42,201 nucleotides of DNA from Synechococcus sp. CS-1332 (lineage in GTDB: Bacteria; Cyanobacteriota; Cyanobacteriia; PCC-6307; Cyanobiaceae): positions 1-42,201 of the forward strand of contig NZ_JAHLYP010000034.1 of NCBI RefSeq assembly GCF_025127995.1, read 5' to 3'. Below are positions 25,544 through 34,597 of the stretch, piece after piece (position 1 is the first letter of the stretch; each line of letters begins with the position of its first letter). The notes under the pieces are model-generated. The model was not told the origin of the DNA. It ran no database searches and saw only the letters and a list, made by a program, of their open reading frames with translations. Both the position numbers and the translations under genes were made by a program.

Positions 25544-26724
25544 CGATCCACCGATCCCATGATCACGTCGATCGAACCGAGGATGGCCATGATGTCGGCC
25601 ACCTTGGCCCCCTTGAGGATGTGGGGCAGGATCTGGAGGTTGTTGAAATCGGCGGCGCGGATCTTCCACCGCCAGGGGGTGACGTCGTTGTTGCCCATGA
25701 TGAACACGCCCAGTTCGCCCTTGCCCGACTCCACCCGGCAGTAGAGCTCACCCTCGGGAATCTTGAAGGTGGGAGCCACCTTCTTGGCGACGTATTGGTA
25801 GTCGAAGCCGTACCACTCGCTCTTCTTGCCTTCGGCCATTCGCCGGGCCTCCAGATTCTCGGTGGGGCCGCCGGGAATCATGGTGATGGCCTGGCGCAGG
25901 ATCTTCAGGGACTGGCGCATCTCCTCGATGCGCACCCGATAGCGGGCGTAGCAGTCACCTTCCTTCTCCCAGGCCACGGACCATTCAAAATCGTCGTAGC
26001 ACTCATAATGATCGACCTTGCGAAGATCCCAGGGCACGCCTGAGGCCCGCAGCATCGGCCCGGAGAGACTCCAGTTGATCGCCTGCTCCTTGCCGATCAC
26101 CCCGAGCCCTTCGATCCGCTTGCGGAAAATGGGGTTGTTGGTGATCAGTTTCTCGTACTCATCGATCTTGGGGCCGAACCAGTCGCAGAAGTCGGCGCAC
26201 TTCTCCAGCCAGCCGTAGGGCAGGTCGACAGCGACACCACCGATGCGGAAATAGTTGTTGTTGATCAGGCGTTGGCCGGTGGCCGCTTCCCACAGGTCGT
26301 AGATCATCTCCCGCTCCCGGAAGATGTAGAAGAAGGGAGTCTGGGCCCCGACGTCGGCGAGGAATGGGCCAAGCCAGAGCAGGTGATTGGCGATGCGGTT
26401 GAGTTCCAGCATCAGAACTCGGATATAGCTGGCCCGTTTCGGCACGGGCACGTCGGCCAGCCGCTCGGGCGCATTCACGGTGATCGCCTCGTTGAACATG
26501 CCCGCCGCGTAGTCCCAGCGGCTCACGTAGGGCACGAACATCACGTTGGTGCGGTTCTCGGCGATCTTCTCCATGCCGCGGTGCAGGTAGCCGATCACCG
26601 GCTCGCAGTCGATCACGTCCTCGCCGTCGAGGGTCACCACCAGCCGCAGCACCCCGTGCATCGACGGGTGGTGGGGACCGAAGTTGACCACCATCGGCTC
26701 GGTGCGGGTCTCGAGCTGGGTCAT
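25540..26724 (-). CDS. ndhH: NAD(P)H-quinone oxidoreductase (NDH-1) subunit H
   Basis: 394 residues, full length for cyanobacterial and plastid NdhH. It starts [24 protein letters not shown] and contains [44 protein letters not shown], and ends [15 protein letters not shown], matching the 49-kDa subunit of complex I that lines the quinone cavity. NDH-1 drives respiratory and cyclic electron flow and CO2 uptake in the thylakoid. The divergent rsmH starts 43 bases away. Confidence 0.97.
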   Translation of the reverse strand: MTQLETRTEPMVVNFGPHHPSMHGVLRLVVTLDGEDVIDCEPVIGYLHRGMEKIAENRTNVMFVPYVSRWDYAAGMFNEAITVNAPERLADVPVPKRASYIRVLMLELNRIANHLLWLGPFLADVGAQTPFFYIFREREMIYDLWEAATGQRLINNNYFRIGGVAVDLPYGWLEKCADFCDWFGPKIDEYEKLITNNPIFRKRIEGLGVIGKEQAINWSLSGPMLRASGVPWDLRKVDHYECYDDFEWSVAWEKEGDCYARYRVRIEEMRQSLKILRQAITMIPGGPTENLEARRMAEGKKSEWYGFDYQYVAKKVAPTFKIPEGELYCRVESGKGELGVFIMGNNDVTPWRWKIRAADFNNLQILPHILKGAKVADIMAILGSIDVIMGSVDR

Positions 26725-26767
26725 GCCCTTCGCTAGGAACGGAGTGCCGGGATCTTAGGAAGGTCGG

Positions 26768-27661
26768 ATGGCCGTTTCGTTCGCCCATCTTCCGGTTCTG
26801 ACCGATCCGGTGCTGCTGGCCTTCGCCGGGTTGCCTGGACAACACGACGGAGACGGCGAGTCGCTGCTGCTGGATTGCACCCTCGGCGGCGGTGGGCACA
26901 GTGCCCTGCTGCTGGCGGCCCACCCCAAGCTGCGCCTGATCGGCCTCGACCGGGACCCCGCCGCCCGGGCCGCGGCCGCCGAGCGGCTCGCCGCCTTCGG
27001 CGATCGGGCCGTGATCCACGCCGCCAACTTCGCCGACTTCACCCCGCCCGCTCCCCTGGTTGGGGTGCTGGCCGATCTGGGGGTCAGCAGTCCCCAGCTG
27101 GATGAACCCACCAGGGGATTCAGCTTCCGCGCCCCTGGCCCCCTGGACATGCGCATGGACCCGCAGACCGGCGAGACGGCCGCCGAGCTGATCGACCGGC
27201 TGGAGGAATCGACCCTGGCGGATCTGATCCATGGCTACGGCGAGGAGCGCCTGTCGCGCCGCATCGCCCGGCGCCTGGTGGCCGAGCGCCCCTGGACGGG
27301 CAGCGGCCGCAGCACCGCCGACCTGGCCTATGCGGTGGCCGGTTGCTTCCCCCCCAAGGCGCGCCACGGCCGGATCCATCCGGCCACCCGCACCTTCCAG
27401 GCCTTGCGGATCGCCGTCAATGACGAGCTGGGCGCCCTCGATCGGCTGCTGGCGGAAGCCCCCGGCTGGCTGGTGCCGGGGGGGCTGCTGGCGGTGATCA
27501 GCTTCCACTCCCTCGAGGACAGGCGCGTCAAGACGGCCTTCCTCACCGATCCGCGCCTGGAGCGGCTCACCCGCAAGCCGCTGGTCGCCAGCGAGGAGGA
27601 GGAGCAGGCCAATCCCCGCAGCCGTTCCGCCAAGCTGAGGGTCGCCCGCCGCGTGGCCTGA
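26768..27661 (+). CDS. rsmH: 16S rRNA (cytosine-1402-N4) methyltransferase
   Basis: 297 residues from ATG 26768, preceded by AGGAAGG a few bases upstream. Motifs: [23 protein letters not shown] (SAM site), [53 protein letters not shown] and [10 protein letters not shown]. These define RsmH, which methylates C1402 in the ribosome decoding centre. No division or murein genes follow, unlike the mra cluster of many bacteria. Confidence 0.96.
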   Translation: MAVSFAHLPVLTDPVLLAFAGLPGQHDGDGESLLLDCTLGGGGHSALLLAAHPKLRLIGLDRDPAARAAAAERLAAFGDRAVIHAANFADFTPPAPLVGVLADLGVSSPQLDEPTRGFSFRAPGPLDMRMDPQTGETAAELIDRLEESTLADLIHGYGEERLSRRIARRLVAERPWTGSGRSTADLAYAVAGCFPPKARHGRIHPATRTFQALRIAVNDELGALDRLLAEAPGWLVPGGLLAVISFHSLEDRRVKTAFLTDPRLERLTRKPLVASEEEEQANPRSRSAKLRVARRVA

Positions 27662-27671
27662 GCCGCTTCCC

Positions 27672-28256
27672 ATGACCACGGCCAGCCTGCTGAGCCTCGA
27701 TCGTGTCGATGTCCTCTGGTGGATCGCCCTGCTGATCCAGGCCCTTGCGATCCCCGGCACCGTGCTGCCGGTGGCGCCCGGCCTCACCTTGTTGCCCCTG
27801 GGCGCCTTGCTGTGGTGCTGGGCCGTGGGCTGGGCCGCCGGCTGGCCGGCCCTGCTGCTGGCCGTGGTGCTGCTCGCCCTGGGCTGGGGGGCCGAGGCCC
27901 TGGGCCTGCTGCTCGGTCCGGCCCGGTTGCAGGCCACCCGCTGGAGCTATGTCGGCGCTGGCCTCGGCCTGGTGGTGGGCCTGCTGGGGCTGCTGCCGGC
28001 CCTGCCGGTGGGCGGCCCCCTGCTTGGTGCCCTGGTGGGCCCCCTGCTCGGGGCCAGCCTCGGCGAGCTGCTGACCGCCCCGCCGTCCCTGGGGCCGCCG
28101 GGGCTGGGGCGGTTGCGCCGCTCCCTGCTGGTGGGCCTGGCGGTGGTGGCCGGGATGCTGGTGAGCCGCGTGGCCCAGCTGCTGCTGGCCCTGGTGGGGC
28201 TGCTGGGCTTCGTGCTGCTCACGGCGGGTCCCTTCGCCCCCCGGATCAGCGGCTGA
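27672..28256 (+). CDS. DUF456 membrane protein
   Basis: 194 residues, about 70% hydrophobic, with five or six helices. The layout LPVAPGLTLLPLGALLW and the alternating Gly/Leu-rich middle (GAGLGLVVGLLG, GPLLGALVGPLLGASLGELL) match the DUF456 family as remembered. Function unknown. It follows rsmH by ten bases and its end overlaps the convergent membrane gene by 11 bases. Confidence 0.85.
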   Translation: MTTASLLSLDRVDVLWWIALLIQALAIPGTVLPVAPGLTLLPLGALLWCWAVGWAAGWPALLLAVVLLALGWGAEALGLLLGPARLQATRWSYVGAGLGLVVGLLGLLPALPVGGPLLGALVGPLLGASLGELLTAPPSLGPPGLGRLRRSLLVGLAVVAGMLVSRVAQLLLALVGLLGFVLLTAGPFAPRISG

Positions 28257-29079
28257 GGGTGGGCGGCAGGGGATCGGCAGCGCCGCTGGCCAGCACCAGT
28301 TGCCGGTAGGCCGCCGTGGCGATGCAGACCACCAGTGGCCAGGCCACGAAGGCCCCTACCAGGCAGGCCAGCAGACCCAGCAGCATCAGCAGGCCCCCGA
28401 TCAGGGTGAGCAGCAGCACCATCAACCAGCTGGGATCCACCAGGGCCCGCCCCCGTTGCAGGGCGGTGCGCGAGCCGGCCCGCTCAAACAGCACGATCTG
28501 GGTGAGGAAGCTCTGGTTGATCGCCAGATAGATCACGCCCAGCAGCAGCACGCCCAGGAGCAGGGTGAACACCACCGCCAGGCTCAGGCCCAGCACCTCC
28601 ACCAGGGTGCGGCTGAACGGCACGAGCTGCTCGGCATAGATCCCGAGCAGCGCCAGGGGGCCGCCCACCACCAGCAGCAGGGCAACCAGGGGCACGAGCA
28701 CCACCGCCGCCAACAGCAGCCAGGCCCGCAGCAGCCGCAGGAACACTTCGCCGTCCCAGCGCATCAGTTGCCCCAGGGAGGGGTGGCCGCCCTGGAGGGC
28801 GCTGCCGGCACCGCGCACCAGCCCGATGGCACACCAGAGATTCAGCAGCAGGTTGGCCGTCAGCCCGATCAGGTACAGGAGCCAGTCGAGGGGATCGCTG
28901 GAAGCCACGCCACCGTTGCTGATGTGGCTTTGCAGGGGCTGGATCAGGAACTGGAGGGCAATCACCACCAGGGGAAAGGCCACGAAGGGCCCCGGACTGC
29001 GGCTGAAGGCACGCCAGCCCTCCTGCAGGGCATCACCGAAGTCGAGCCGGAGCCCTGGCCGGCCGACGGGCGTGTGCAT
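28246..29079 (-). CDS. Integral membrane protein, unknown function
   Basis: 277 residues from ATG 29079. After a short N-terminus (LDFGDALQEGWRAFSRSP) there are about six hydrophobic segments of 18-25 residues, with polar links containing SFLTQIVLFERAG and ALQRGRALV. The form resembles glycerophosphodiester phosphodiesterase membrane domains and DUF975-like proteins, but no assignment is made. It lies 26 bases after the cysteine desulfurase gene on the same strand. Confidence 0.78.
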   Translation of the reverse strand: MHTPVGRPGLRLDFGDALQEGWRAFSRSPGPFVAFPLVVIALQFLIQPLQSHISNGGVASSDPLDWLLYLIGLTANLLLNLWCAIGLVRGAGSALQGGHPSLGQLMRWDGEVFLRLLRAWLLLAAVVLVPLVALLLVVGGPLALLGIYAEQLVPFSRTLVEVLGLSLAVVFTLLLGVLLLGVIYLAINQSFLTQIVLFERAGSRTALQRGRALVDPSWLMVLLLTLIGGLLMLLGLLACLVGAFVAWPLVVCIATAAYRQLVLASGAADPLPPTLSR

Positions 29080-29105
29080 CAATGGAAGGCCATAGACCCC
29101 GAAAG

Positions 29106-30248
29106 CTAGACAGGCACTCGCAACTCCGCCACTGCGGCGCCAACGGCTGCCACGGCCACGTCGATGTCCGCCGCCGTTGTGCCCCGTCCCAGCCCGAAGC
29201 GGACCGTGGCGCCTGCGGCGCGGCGGTCGAGGCCGAGGGCGGCCAGCACATGGGACGGGCTGCCCTGGCTGCAGGCCGAACCGCTGCTCACCGCCAGCAC
29301 CCGCCGCAGCTGCCGGTGCAGGCGGGTGCCGTCCACACCGTCCACGGTGACGCTGAGGCTGTGGGGCAGGGTGTGGAGCGGCTGGCCGTTGCGGCGCACA
29401 GCGCCGAGGGCCTCCAGTTCCCCCCATAACCGGTCGCGCAGGGCCCCGAGGCGTTCGGCCCGCTCCTGGCGGTCGGCCAGGGCTCCCGCCACGGCGGCGC
29501 CGAGGCCGACGATCAGGGGCACTGGCAGGGTGCCGCCCCGCAACCCACCCTCCTGGCCGCCGCCGAGCTGCTGGGGGGCCAGGGGCACTCCCGGACGCCG
29601 CAGCAGGGCGCCGACGCCTTTAGGGCCATAGAGCTTGTGGCCGCTGAGGCTGAGCAGGTCAATGCCGAGGTCGGCCATGGCCAGGGGGATGTGGCCCACC
29701 GCCTGGGCGGCGTCGCAGTGGAACAGCACCCCCCGCTCGCGGCAGAGGGCGCCGATGCTGGCCAGGGGCTGAAGCACCCCGATCTCGTTGTTCGCCGCCA
29801 TCACCGACAGCAGCAGGGTGTCGGGACCCAGGGCCTGCGCCAGCTGTTCGGGATCGAGCAGGCCATCGGCCCCCACCGGCAGCACGGTGAGGGGAAAGCC
29901 GTGGCGCGCCAGCCAGGCCAGGGGCTCCAGCACCGCCCGATGCTCGCTGGCCAGGGTCACCAGCCGGCGGCGGGGCTCCCCCCGCTCCAGGGCCGCTTCG
30001 GCCACCCCGCGCAGCGCCAGATTGTTGGCTTCGGTGGCGCCGCTGGTGAAGATCACCGCCTCATCGCCCACACCCAGAGCCTCAGCCACCCGGGTGCGGG
30101 CGATGTCGACGGCCGCCCCCGCTTCCAGGGCCGGCCGGTACAGGCGGCTGGAGGCATTGGCGGGGTTCTCCGACCACCAGGGGGCCATGGCCGCCAGCAC
30201 CGCCGGATCGCACGGGGTGCTCGCGTGGTGGTCGAGGTAGGTCAGCAT
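29106..30248 (-). CDS. Cysteine desulfurase (NifS/IscS-like)
   Basis: 380 residues from ATG 30248; a far longer open frame upstream is antisense to other genes and is rejected. Class V PLP enzyme: YLDHHASTP at the start, SGATEANNLAL, ASEHRAVLEP, ANNEIGVLQPL, CDAAQAVGHIP, and the PLP lysine in LSLSGHKLYGPKGVG. The active-site cysteine is in SSGSACSQGSPSHVLAALG. It removes sulfur from cysteine for iron-sulfur clusters or tRNA thiolation. The divergent gene starts seven bases away, with both starts inside one palindrome. Confidence 0.93.
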   Translation of the reverse strand: MLTYLDHHASTPCDPAVLAAMAPWWSENPANASSRLYRPALEAGAAVDIARTRVAEALGVGDEAVIFTSGATEANNLALRGVAEAALERGEPRRRLVTLASEHRAVLEPLAWLARHGFPLTVLPVGADGLLDPEQLAQALGPDTLLLSVMAANNEIGVLQPLASIGALCRERGVLFHCDAAQAVGHIPLAMADLGIDLLSLSGHKLYGPKGVGALLRRPGVPLAPQQLGGGQEGGLRGGTLPVPLIVGLGAAVAGALADRQERAERLGALRDRLWGELEALGAVRRNGQPLHTLPHSLSVTVDGVDGTRLHRQLRRVLAVSSGSACSQGSPSHVLAALGLDRRAAGATVRFGLGRGTTAADIDVAVAAVGAAVAELRVPV

Positions 30249-30261
30249 GGAGCCATGCTGA
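30242..30261. repeat. Perfect 20-base palindrome covering two divergent start codons
   Basis: TCAGCATGG-AG-CCATGCTGA: nine-base arms with a two-base centre. The ATG of the desulfurase (30248-30246, minus) and the ATG of the exported protein (30255-30257, plus) lie symmetrically in the two arms. The first codons of each gene (Met-Leu) are therefore the same sequence. It may be a dimeric repressor site or a consequence of tight divergent packing. Confidence 0.85.
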
Positions 30262-30800
30262 TCCGTCCCCGCCCCTCCGGTGCCCTCCCCCTGCGGCTGG
30301 CCGGTGCGCTGTCCATGGCCTTGCTGGCGGCGTCCTCCCTGGTGGTGGCCTGGCCAGCCGCCGCCCAGGACGACTCCCGCAGCAATGCCGAAAGCCGCCC
30401 GGTGGGTTTCAAGGTGCTGCTGGACAAGGTGACCCACCGGGGCCGGGAGGTGGTGGGCATCTACGGCCTTGTGAGCGAGCCCGCCCAGCCGGGGATGTGG
30501 CGTGTGCAGGTGTGGGAGGAGCTCGACGACAGGGTCACCGTCGCCACCGACAAGATCGGCTGCAGCCTCAGCAGTCCGATGAGGATCACCGGCACCGCCC
30601 GCCGGCTGATCATCCGCGAGCTCAATCCCGGCGGGGTGATCACTCCCGCCAATCGTCTCGATCACCTGATGTGGTGGGCCGTCTGCGTGCCCGCCGAGGC
30701 TGGCAAGGATCCCGCCAGCCTCGGCCCCCTTGCCCGCCAGCTCGGCTACAGCGGCCGGTTGCCCGAGAGGGAACAGGTGGTGCTTGGTCCCGGTCGATAG
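30255..30800 (+). CDS. Exported conserved protein, unknown function
   Basis: 181 residues from ATG 30255. Signal peptide covers residues 1 to about 38 (RLAGALSMALLAASSLVVAW, cleavage after PAAAQ or PAAA). The mature part (VGFKVLLDKVTHRGREVVGIYGLVSEP, WEELDDRVTVATDKIGCSLSSPMRITG) looks beta-rich, with two Cys that could pair (GCSL and AVCVP). No family is recognised. It precedes the response regulator gene by nine bases on the same strand and probably shares a transcript with it. Confidence 0.8.
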   Translation: MLIRPRPSGALPLRLAGALSMALLAASSLVVAWPAAAQDDSRSNAESRPVGFKVLLDKVTHRGREVVGIYGLVSEPAQPGMWRVQVWEELDDRVTVATDKIGCSLSSPMRITGTARRLIIRELNPGGVITPANRLDHLMWWAVCVPAEAGKDPASLGPLARQLGYSGRLPEREQVVLGPGR

Positions 30801-30809
30801 ATTTCCCCC

Positions 30810-31601
30810 ATGAGTCAAGAACCATCCGCCGCCGCCGGCCCCATCTCCGAGCCGTCCGGGACGGAGGAGCCACTCGAAGCCCCCGCCAGCACCCCCGTTC
30901 GGTTGCTGCTGGTGGACGACGAGCCCGGCCTGCGCACGGCGGTCAAGGCCTATCTGGAGGATGAGGGGTTTGCCGTCACCACCGCCAACGACGGCGAGGA
31001 GGGCTGGACGGCGGCCCAGGCCCAGATGCCCGATGTGGTGATCACCGACGTGATGATGCCCCGCTGCGACGGCTACGGCCTGCTGAAGCGGCTGCGGGCC
31101 GATGAGCGGCTCGGCGGCACGCCGGTGATCTTCCTCACCGCCAAGGGCATGACGGCCGACCGCATCGCCGGTTTCCAGGCCGGCGCCGACGACTACATCC
31201 CCAAGCCGTTCGACCCGGACGAACTGGTGGCCCGGGTGCGCAACGTGGTGCGCCGCCAGGAGCGGCTGCTGGCCGAGGCGGCCCGCTTCGCCGATGCCGA
31301 CATCGGCGCCATGGCCCGCCAGATCACCGAGATCCGTTCGATGCTGGGGGGCGGCGGAGGCTCCGGCAGCGGCGGCAGTGCCAGGAAGCCCGTCACCGAC
31401 GTCAAGCTCGACTTCACCCCCCGCGAGGCCAGTGTCCTGCAGCTGGTGGCGGAAGGAATGATGAACAAGGAGATCGCCCGGCGGCTGGAAACCTCGATCC
31501 GCAACGTGGAGAAGTACGTCAGCCGGCTGTTCATCAAGACCGGCACCGCCAGCCGGACCGAGCTGGTGCGCTTCGCCCTGGAGCATGGGCTGGTGGATTG
31601 A
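30810..31601 (+). CDS. NarL/LuxR-family response regulator (Rre1/Ycf29-like)
   Basis: 263 residues. A 28-residue N-terminal extension is followed by a receiver domain (about 29-150) with acidic pair Asp36/Asp37, phospho-acceptor Asp80 (VVITDVMMP), Thr110 and Lys132 (YIPKPF). A helical linker and a Gly/Ser-rich stretch (about 178-190) lead to a LuxR-type HTH (FTPREASVLQLVAEGMMNKEIARRLE to RTELVRFALEHG). The combination and the HTH sequence match the Rre1/Ycf29 regulators of cyanobacteria and red plastids as remembered, which act in stress response with Hik2. No histidine kinase is nearby. Confidence 0.88.
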   Translation: MSQEPSAAAGPISEPSGTEEPLEAPASTPVRLLLVDDEPGLRTAVKAYLEDEGFAVTTANDGEEGWTAAQAQMPDVVITDVMMPRCDGYGLLKRLRADERLGGTPVIFLTAKGMTADRIAGFQAGADDYIPKPFDPDELVARVRNVVRRQERLLAEAARFADADIGAMARQITEIRSMLGGGGGSGSGGSARKPVTDVKLDFTPREASVLQLVAEGMMNKEIARRLETSIRNVEKYVSRLFIKTGTASRTELVRFALEHGLVD

Positions 31602-32598
31602 AGGCCTCCACCCCCCACCGCTGAGCCTGTCGCCGGGCTGGTTGCCGTCCCGCCTCAACAACGGCTGGACCTACAGCGACCGCCTTCCCCCCGCTGGGGC
31701 CCAGACAGGGATCGTGGCTTTTTACGCCGGCCGCTACCCCAACTCCAGTCCAGACGACTGGGAACGGCGCCTCGCCCGTGGCGAGATCAGCCGCAACGGC
31801 GATCGGCTGCTCTGGCACCGTCCCCCTTGGCAGGAGCCCGCTGTGCCAGGCGGCTGGGGTGTGATCCACGACGATGGCGATCTGCTGGTGATCGACAAGC
31901 CCAGCGGCCTGCCCGTGCTGCCGGCCGGAGGATTCCTCGAACACACCTTGCTGCGGCTGTTGGAGCGCCAGACCGCCGCCGAGCCGGCAGCGGCGCCTCC
32001 ACCGCGGCCGGTGCACAGGCTGGGGCGCTTCACCTCCGGCCTCCTGGTCTGCGCCCGCCGCCCCGCCACCCGCGCCTGGCTAAGCAAGCGGTTGCGGGAG
32101 AGCAGCGCCGCCGGCGAAGGCGAGGCCCCGTCCTGCCGCAAGATCTACCGGACGCTGCTGCTGCCGGGGGCCTTGGAGCTGGAGCTGGGCGTGCCCCTGC
32201 GGATCACCATTCCCATCGGCCGCCGGGCCCACCCGTTGCTGGGGACGATCTGGTGTGCCGCCCCGGACGGGCTGGCCGCCAGCAGCCTGCTGACCCTGCT
32301 GCGGTGCCATCCGGACGGGGATCTGGCGCAGGTTGAGATCGCCACGGGCCGGCCCCATCAGATCCGCATCCACTGCGCCGCCGTTGGGGCGCCCTTGCTG
32401 GGTGATCCCCTGTATCTGCCAGGGGGATCTGCCCAGGCGGAGGTGCTGCCTGGGGACGGGGGTTACCGGCTGCATGCCCATCGGCTTGCCCTGGCCGGTC
32501 CCGATGGGGCCAGGCTCGCCTGGGAGGCGCCCCTGCCGGCGTGGGGGCCTGGGCTGGCTAGCGCCGGCTCAGCCGCGCTCGAAGGCGATCAGGCGTGA
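31585..32598 (+). CDS. RluA-family pseudouridine synthase with altered catalytic motif
   Basis: 337 residues from ATG 31585, overlapping the regulator gene by 17 bases. Family blocks: an S4-like start (RLARGEISRNGDRLLWHRPPW), DGDLLVIDKPSGLPVLP, VHRLGRFTSGLLV, KIYRTLLLP, and TGRPHQIRIHCAAVGAPLLGDPLY. The catalytic aspartate of HRLDxxTSGL is Gly147 here (codon 32023-32025). Either another residue serves, or the protein binds RNA without activity. HRLGR forms are remembered from some plant and cyanobacterial relatives, so it is probably not a chance error. The end overlaps convergent chlM by 30 bases. Confidence 0.88.
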   Translation: MGWWIEGLHPPPLSLSPGWLPSRLNNGWTYSDRLPPAGAQTGIVAFYAGRYPNSSPDDWERRLARGEISRNGDRLLWHRPPWQEPAVPGGWGVIHDDGDLLVIDKPSGLPVLPAGGFLEHTLLRLLERQTAAEPAAAPPPRPVHRLGRFTSGLLVCARRPATRAWLSKRLRESSAAGEGEAPSCRKIYRTLLLPGALELELGVPLRITIPIGRRAHPLLGTIWCAAPDGLAASSLLTLLRCHPDGDLAQVEIATGRPHQIRIHCAAVGAPLLGDPLYLPGGSAQAEVLPGDGGYRLHAHRLALAGPDGARLAWEAPLPAWGPGLASAGSAALEGDQA

Positions 32599-33303
32599 AA
32601 AATAGAAGGGGGCCTGGTTGAGGCTGCGGTGGACGGGGATGAAGCCGGCGGCGGCGGCAGCCGCCACGATTCCGTCTTCCCGAAGGGTGTAGGCGCGGGT
32701 GGTCTTGCTCGGTCCGGGGAACAGTTGGCCGATCTGCTTGAGCACCGCCAGCAGTGGCGTGTAGGGGGCGAAGCTGACGATCAGCTGGCGCTCGGCCATG
32801 GCCGCCAGGTGACGCACCATCGCTTCAGCGGCCGCCTGGGGGTAGTGGATGAAGACGTCCAGGCAGATCACCGTGTCGTAGCGACCCTGGAGGCTCTCCA
32901 GGTCGGAGGCGCTGAAGCTCAGCCGCTCGGACGCCAGGCCGGCCTCGGCGGCGCGGCGGCTGGCTTCGGCCACCATCGCCGCCGAGAGGTCGCTGGCGGC
33001 GATCGAGCCGGCCCCGAGGGCCGCCAGGGGCAGGCTGAGGCTGCCGACGCCGCAGCCGGCATCACAGAAGCTGCGGCTCGAGAGGTCGCCCTGCTGCTGC
33101 AGCCAGGCCAGCACCGCATCCACGGTCTTCTGGTGGCCGATGCGGATGTTGCGCTGGACCCGGTTCACCTCCTCGCTGTCGCTGTAGATGCGGTTCCAGC
33201 GTTCGAAGCCGGTGCTTTCGAAATAGGCCTGCACCTCGGCCTTCTCGGCCTGCGTCTCAGCCTGTGCCTCGGTGGGCGCGGGGGGTTGCAGTTCCGGGGG
33301 CAT
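32569..33303 (-). CDS. chlM: Mg-protoporphyrin IX methyltransferase
   Basis: 244 residues. SAM-dependent methyltransferase with the glycine-rich loop CDAGCGVGSLSLPLA, preceded by the typical ChlM block VQAYFESTGFERWNRIYSDSEEVNRVQ and followed by ICLDVFIHYPQ, and FPGPSKTTRAYTLRE near the end. It methylates Mg-protoporphyrin IX in chlorophyll synthesis at the thylakoid or plasma membrane. The N-terminal 20 residues are Gln/Glu/Ala-rich and variable. The convergent RluA-family gene overlaps its 3' end by 30 bases. Confidence 0.96.
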   Translation of the reverse strand: MPPELQPPAPTEAQAETQAEKAEVQAYFESTGFERWNRIYSDSEEVNRVQRNIRIGHQKTVDAVLAWLQQQGDLSSRSFCDAGCGVGSLSLPLAALGAGSIAASDLSAAMVAEASRRAAEAGLASERLSFSASDLESLQGRYDTVICLDVFIHYPQAAAEAMVRHLAAMAERQLIVSFAPYTPLLAVLKQIGQLFPGPSKTTRAYTLREDGIVAAAAAAGFIPVHRSLNQAPFYFSRLIAFERG

Positions 33304-33334
33304 GGGGCGCAGGGCCAGTCAGGTGGGGCGGATC

Positions 33335-34579
33335 CTAGGGAGATGGGGCTGGGGCCATCCCCTTTGGCTCCCTGGCCCCGGCGTCCGGGCGCCGCCAGCG
33401 CAGGCTGCCGTCGTCCGCCGTGCTCCAGCGCAGGGTGTCCCCCAGGGGCCGCCCCAGCAGCAGTTGCTCCAGCGGCCGCTGCTCCCCCAGCAGGCGCCGG
33501 GGGGCCAGGGTGGCGGCGGCGATCGAGGCCGGCACCAGGCCGCCCCAGCGCGCCAGCCGCGTCACCCCCTCCAGCAACGGCAGGGTGACCCCGGCCAGGG
33601 TGCCGTCCTCCAGCCGGCAGCTGCCGTCCTGCACCAGCAGGAGCCGCTCGTCCCAGCGGTGGGTGCCGTCGGCGAGCCCATAGGGGGCCAGGGCATCGCT
33701 GACGATCACCAGCTGGCGGGGCGCCAGCCGCTGCAGCAGCACGGCCATCGTCGGGGCCACGTGGACGCCGTCGGCGATGAGCCCCAGGGCCACCTCCCCC
33801 TGGCGCAGCGCCGCGCCGACGGGCCCCGGGGCGCGGTGGTGCAGACCGGCCATGGCGTTGAAACTGTGGGTGAGCATCCCCACCCCCTGCCCGAAGGACT
33901 GCCGGGCCTGCTCCTCATCGGCGCCGCTGTGGCCCAGGCTCACCACCACGCCGGCGGCCCGCAGGGCGTCGATCAGCTCAGCGGCCCCCTCCAGCTCCGG
34001 TGCCAGGGTCACCAGGGCGACATCGGCCTCGGCCCCACCCCCGAAGCCATCGATCAGGGCCCGCAGCGCAGCCCGGCTGGGGACCTGAAGGTGCTGGGCC
34101 GGGTGGGCGCCGCGCCGCTCCGGGGCCAGGAATGGCCCCTCCAGATGGGCACCCAGCAGCCGGCAGCGCCCGGGTCGATGGCGGCGGCGGGCCTCGGATA
34201 GCACCGTCAGGGCCTGGCGCAGGGCCTCTGGGGCGCAGGTCACCAGGGTGGGGCAGATGGCTTCCACCCCATCGCGCCAGAGCAGCTCCAGCAACGCCTG
34301 CAGGCGGGGCAGATCGCTGGACGTCAGTTCGGGGAAGGCCAGCCCCAGGCCGCCGTTGATCTGCAGGTCCACCCCCCCCGGGGACAGCCAGTCGCCGCCC
34401 CAGTCCTCGCCGGCGGCCCGGCTTCCCGCTGGCGTGGGCCGCACCCGGGCGATCAGCCCATCGTGGTCGACACCGACCCGCCAGCGCCTTCCCGCCACTC
34501 CGCAGGCCGGGTCATCGCCCGCCAGTCGCAGGTTGGTCAGCCAGCGCATCCGGGCAGCCGCGGGACGGGACAATGCCAT
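33335..34579 (-). CDS. nagA: N-acetylglucosamine-6-phosphate deacetylase
   Basis: 414 residues from ATG 34579, or 404 from ATG 34549, where family similarity (RWLTNLRL) starts. Amidohydrolase barrel with AHLEGPFL, SLGHSGADEEQA, LTHSFNAMAGLHHR, IADGVHVAP and IVSDALAP, the metal and substrate residues of NagA. It removes acetate from GlcNAc-6-phosphate, feeding amino-sugar recycling. No nagB or sugar transporter is next to it. It is divergent from purE, with 18 bases between the starts, and lies 31 bases after chlM on the same strand. Confidence 0.93.
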   Translation of the reverse strand: MALSRPAAARMRWLTNLRLAGDDPACGVAGRRWRVGVDHDGLIARVRPTPAGSRAAGEDWGGDWLSPGGVDLQINGGLGLAFPELTSSDLPRLQALLELLWRDGVEAICPTLVTCAPEALRQALTVLSEARRRHRPGRCRLLGAHLEGPFLAPERRGAHPAQHLQVPSRAALRALIDGFGGGAEADVALVTLAPELEGAAELIDALRAAGVVVSLGHSGADEEQARQSFGQGVGMLTHSFNAMAGLHHRAPGPVGAALRQGEVALGLIADGVHVAPTMAVLLQRLAPRQLVIVSDALAPYGLADGTHRWDERLLLVQDGSCRLEDGTLAGVTLPLLEGVTRLARWGGLVPASIAAATLAPRRLLGEQRPLEQLLLGRPLGDTLRWSTADDGSLRWRRPDAGAREPKGMAPAPSP

Positions 34580-34597
34580 CCTCGCCGCCTGCGCCCC

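Noticed and set aside
30249-31661. Extension of the cysteine desulfurase by about 470 residues
   Set aside because: Antisense to the exported protein and the response regulator; the enzyme starts normally at 30248.
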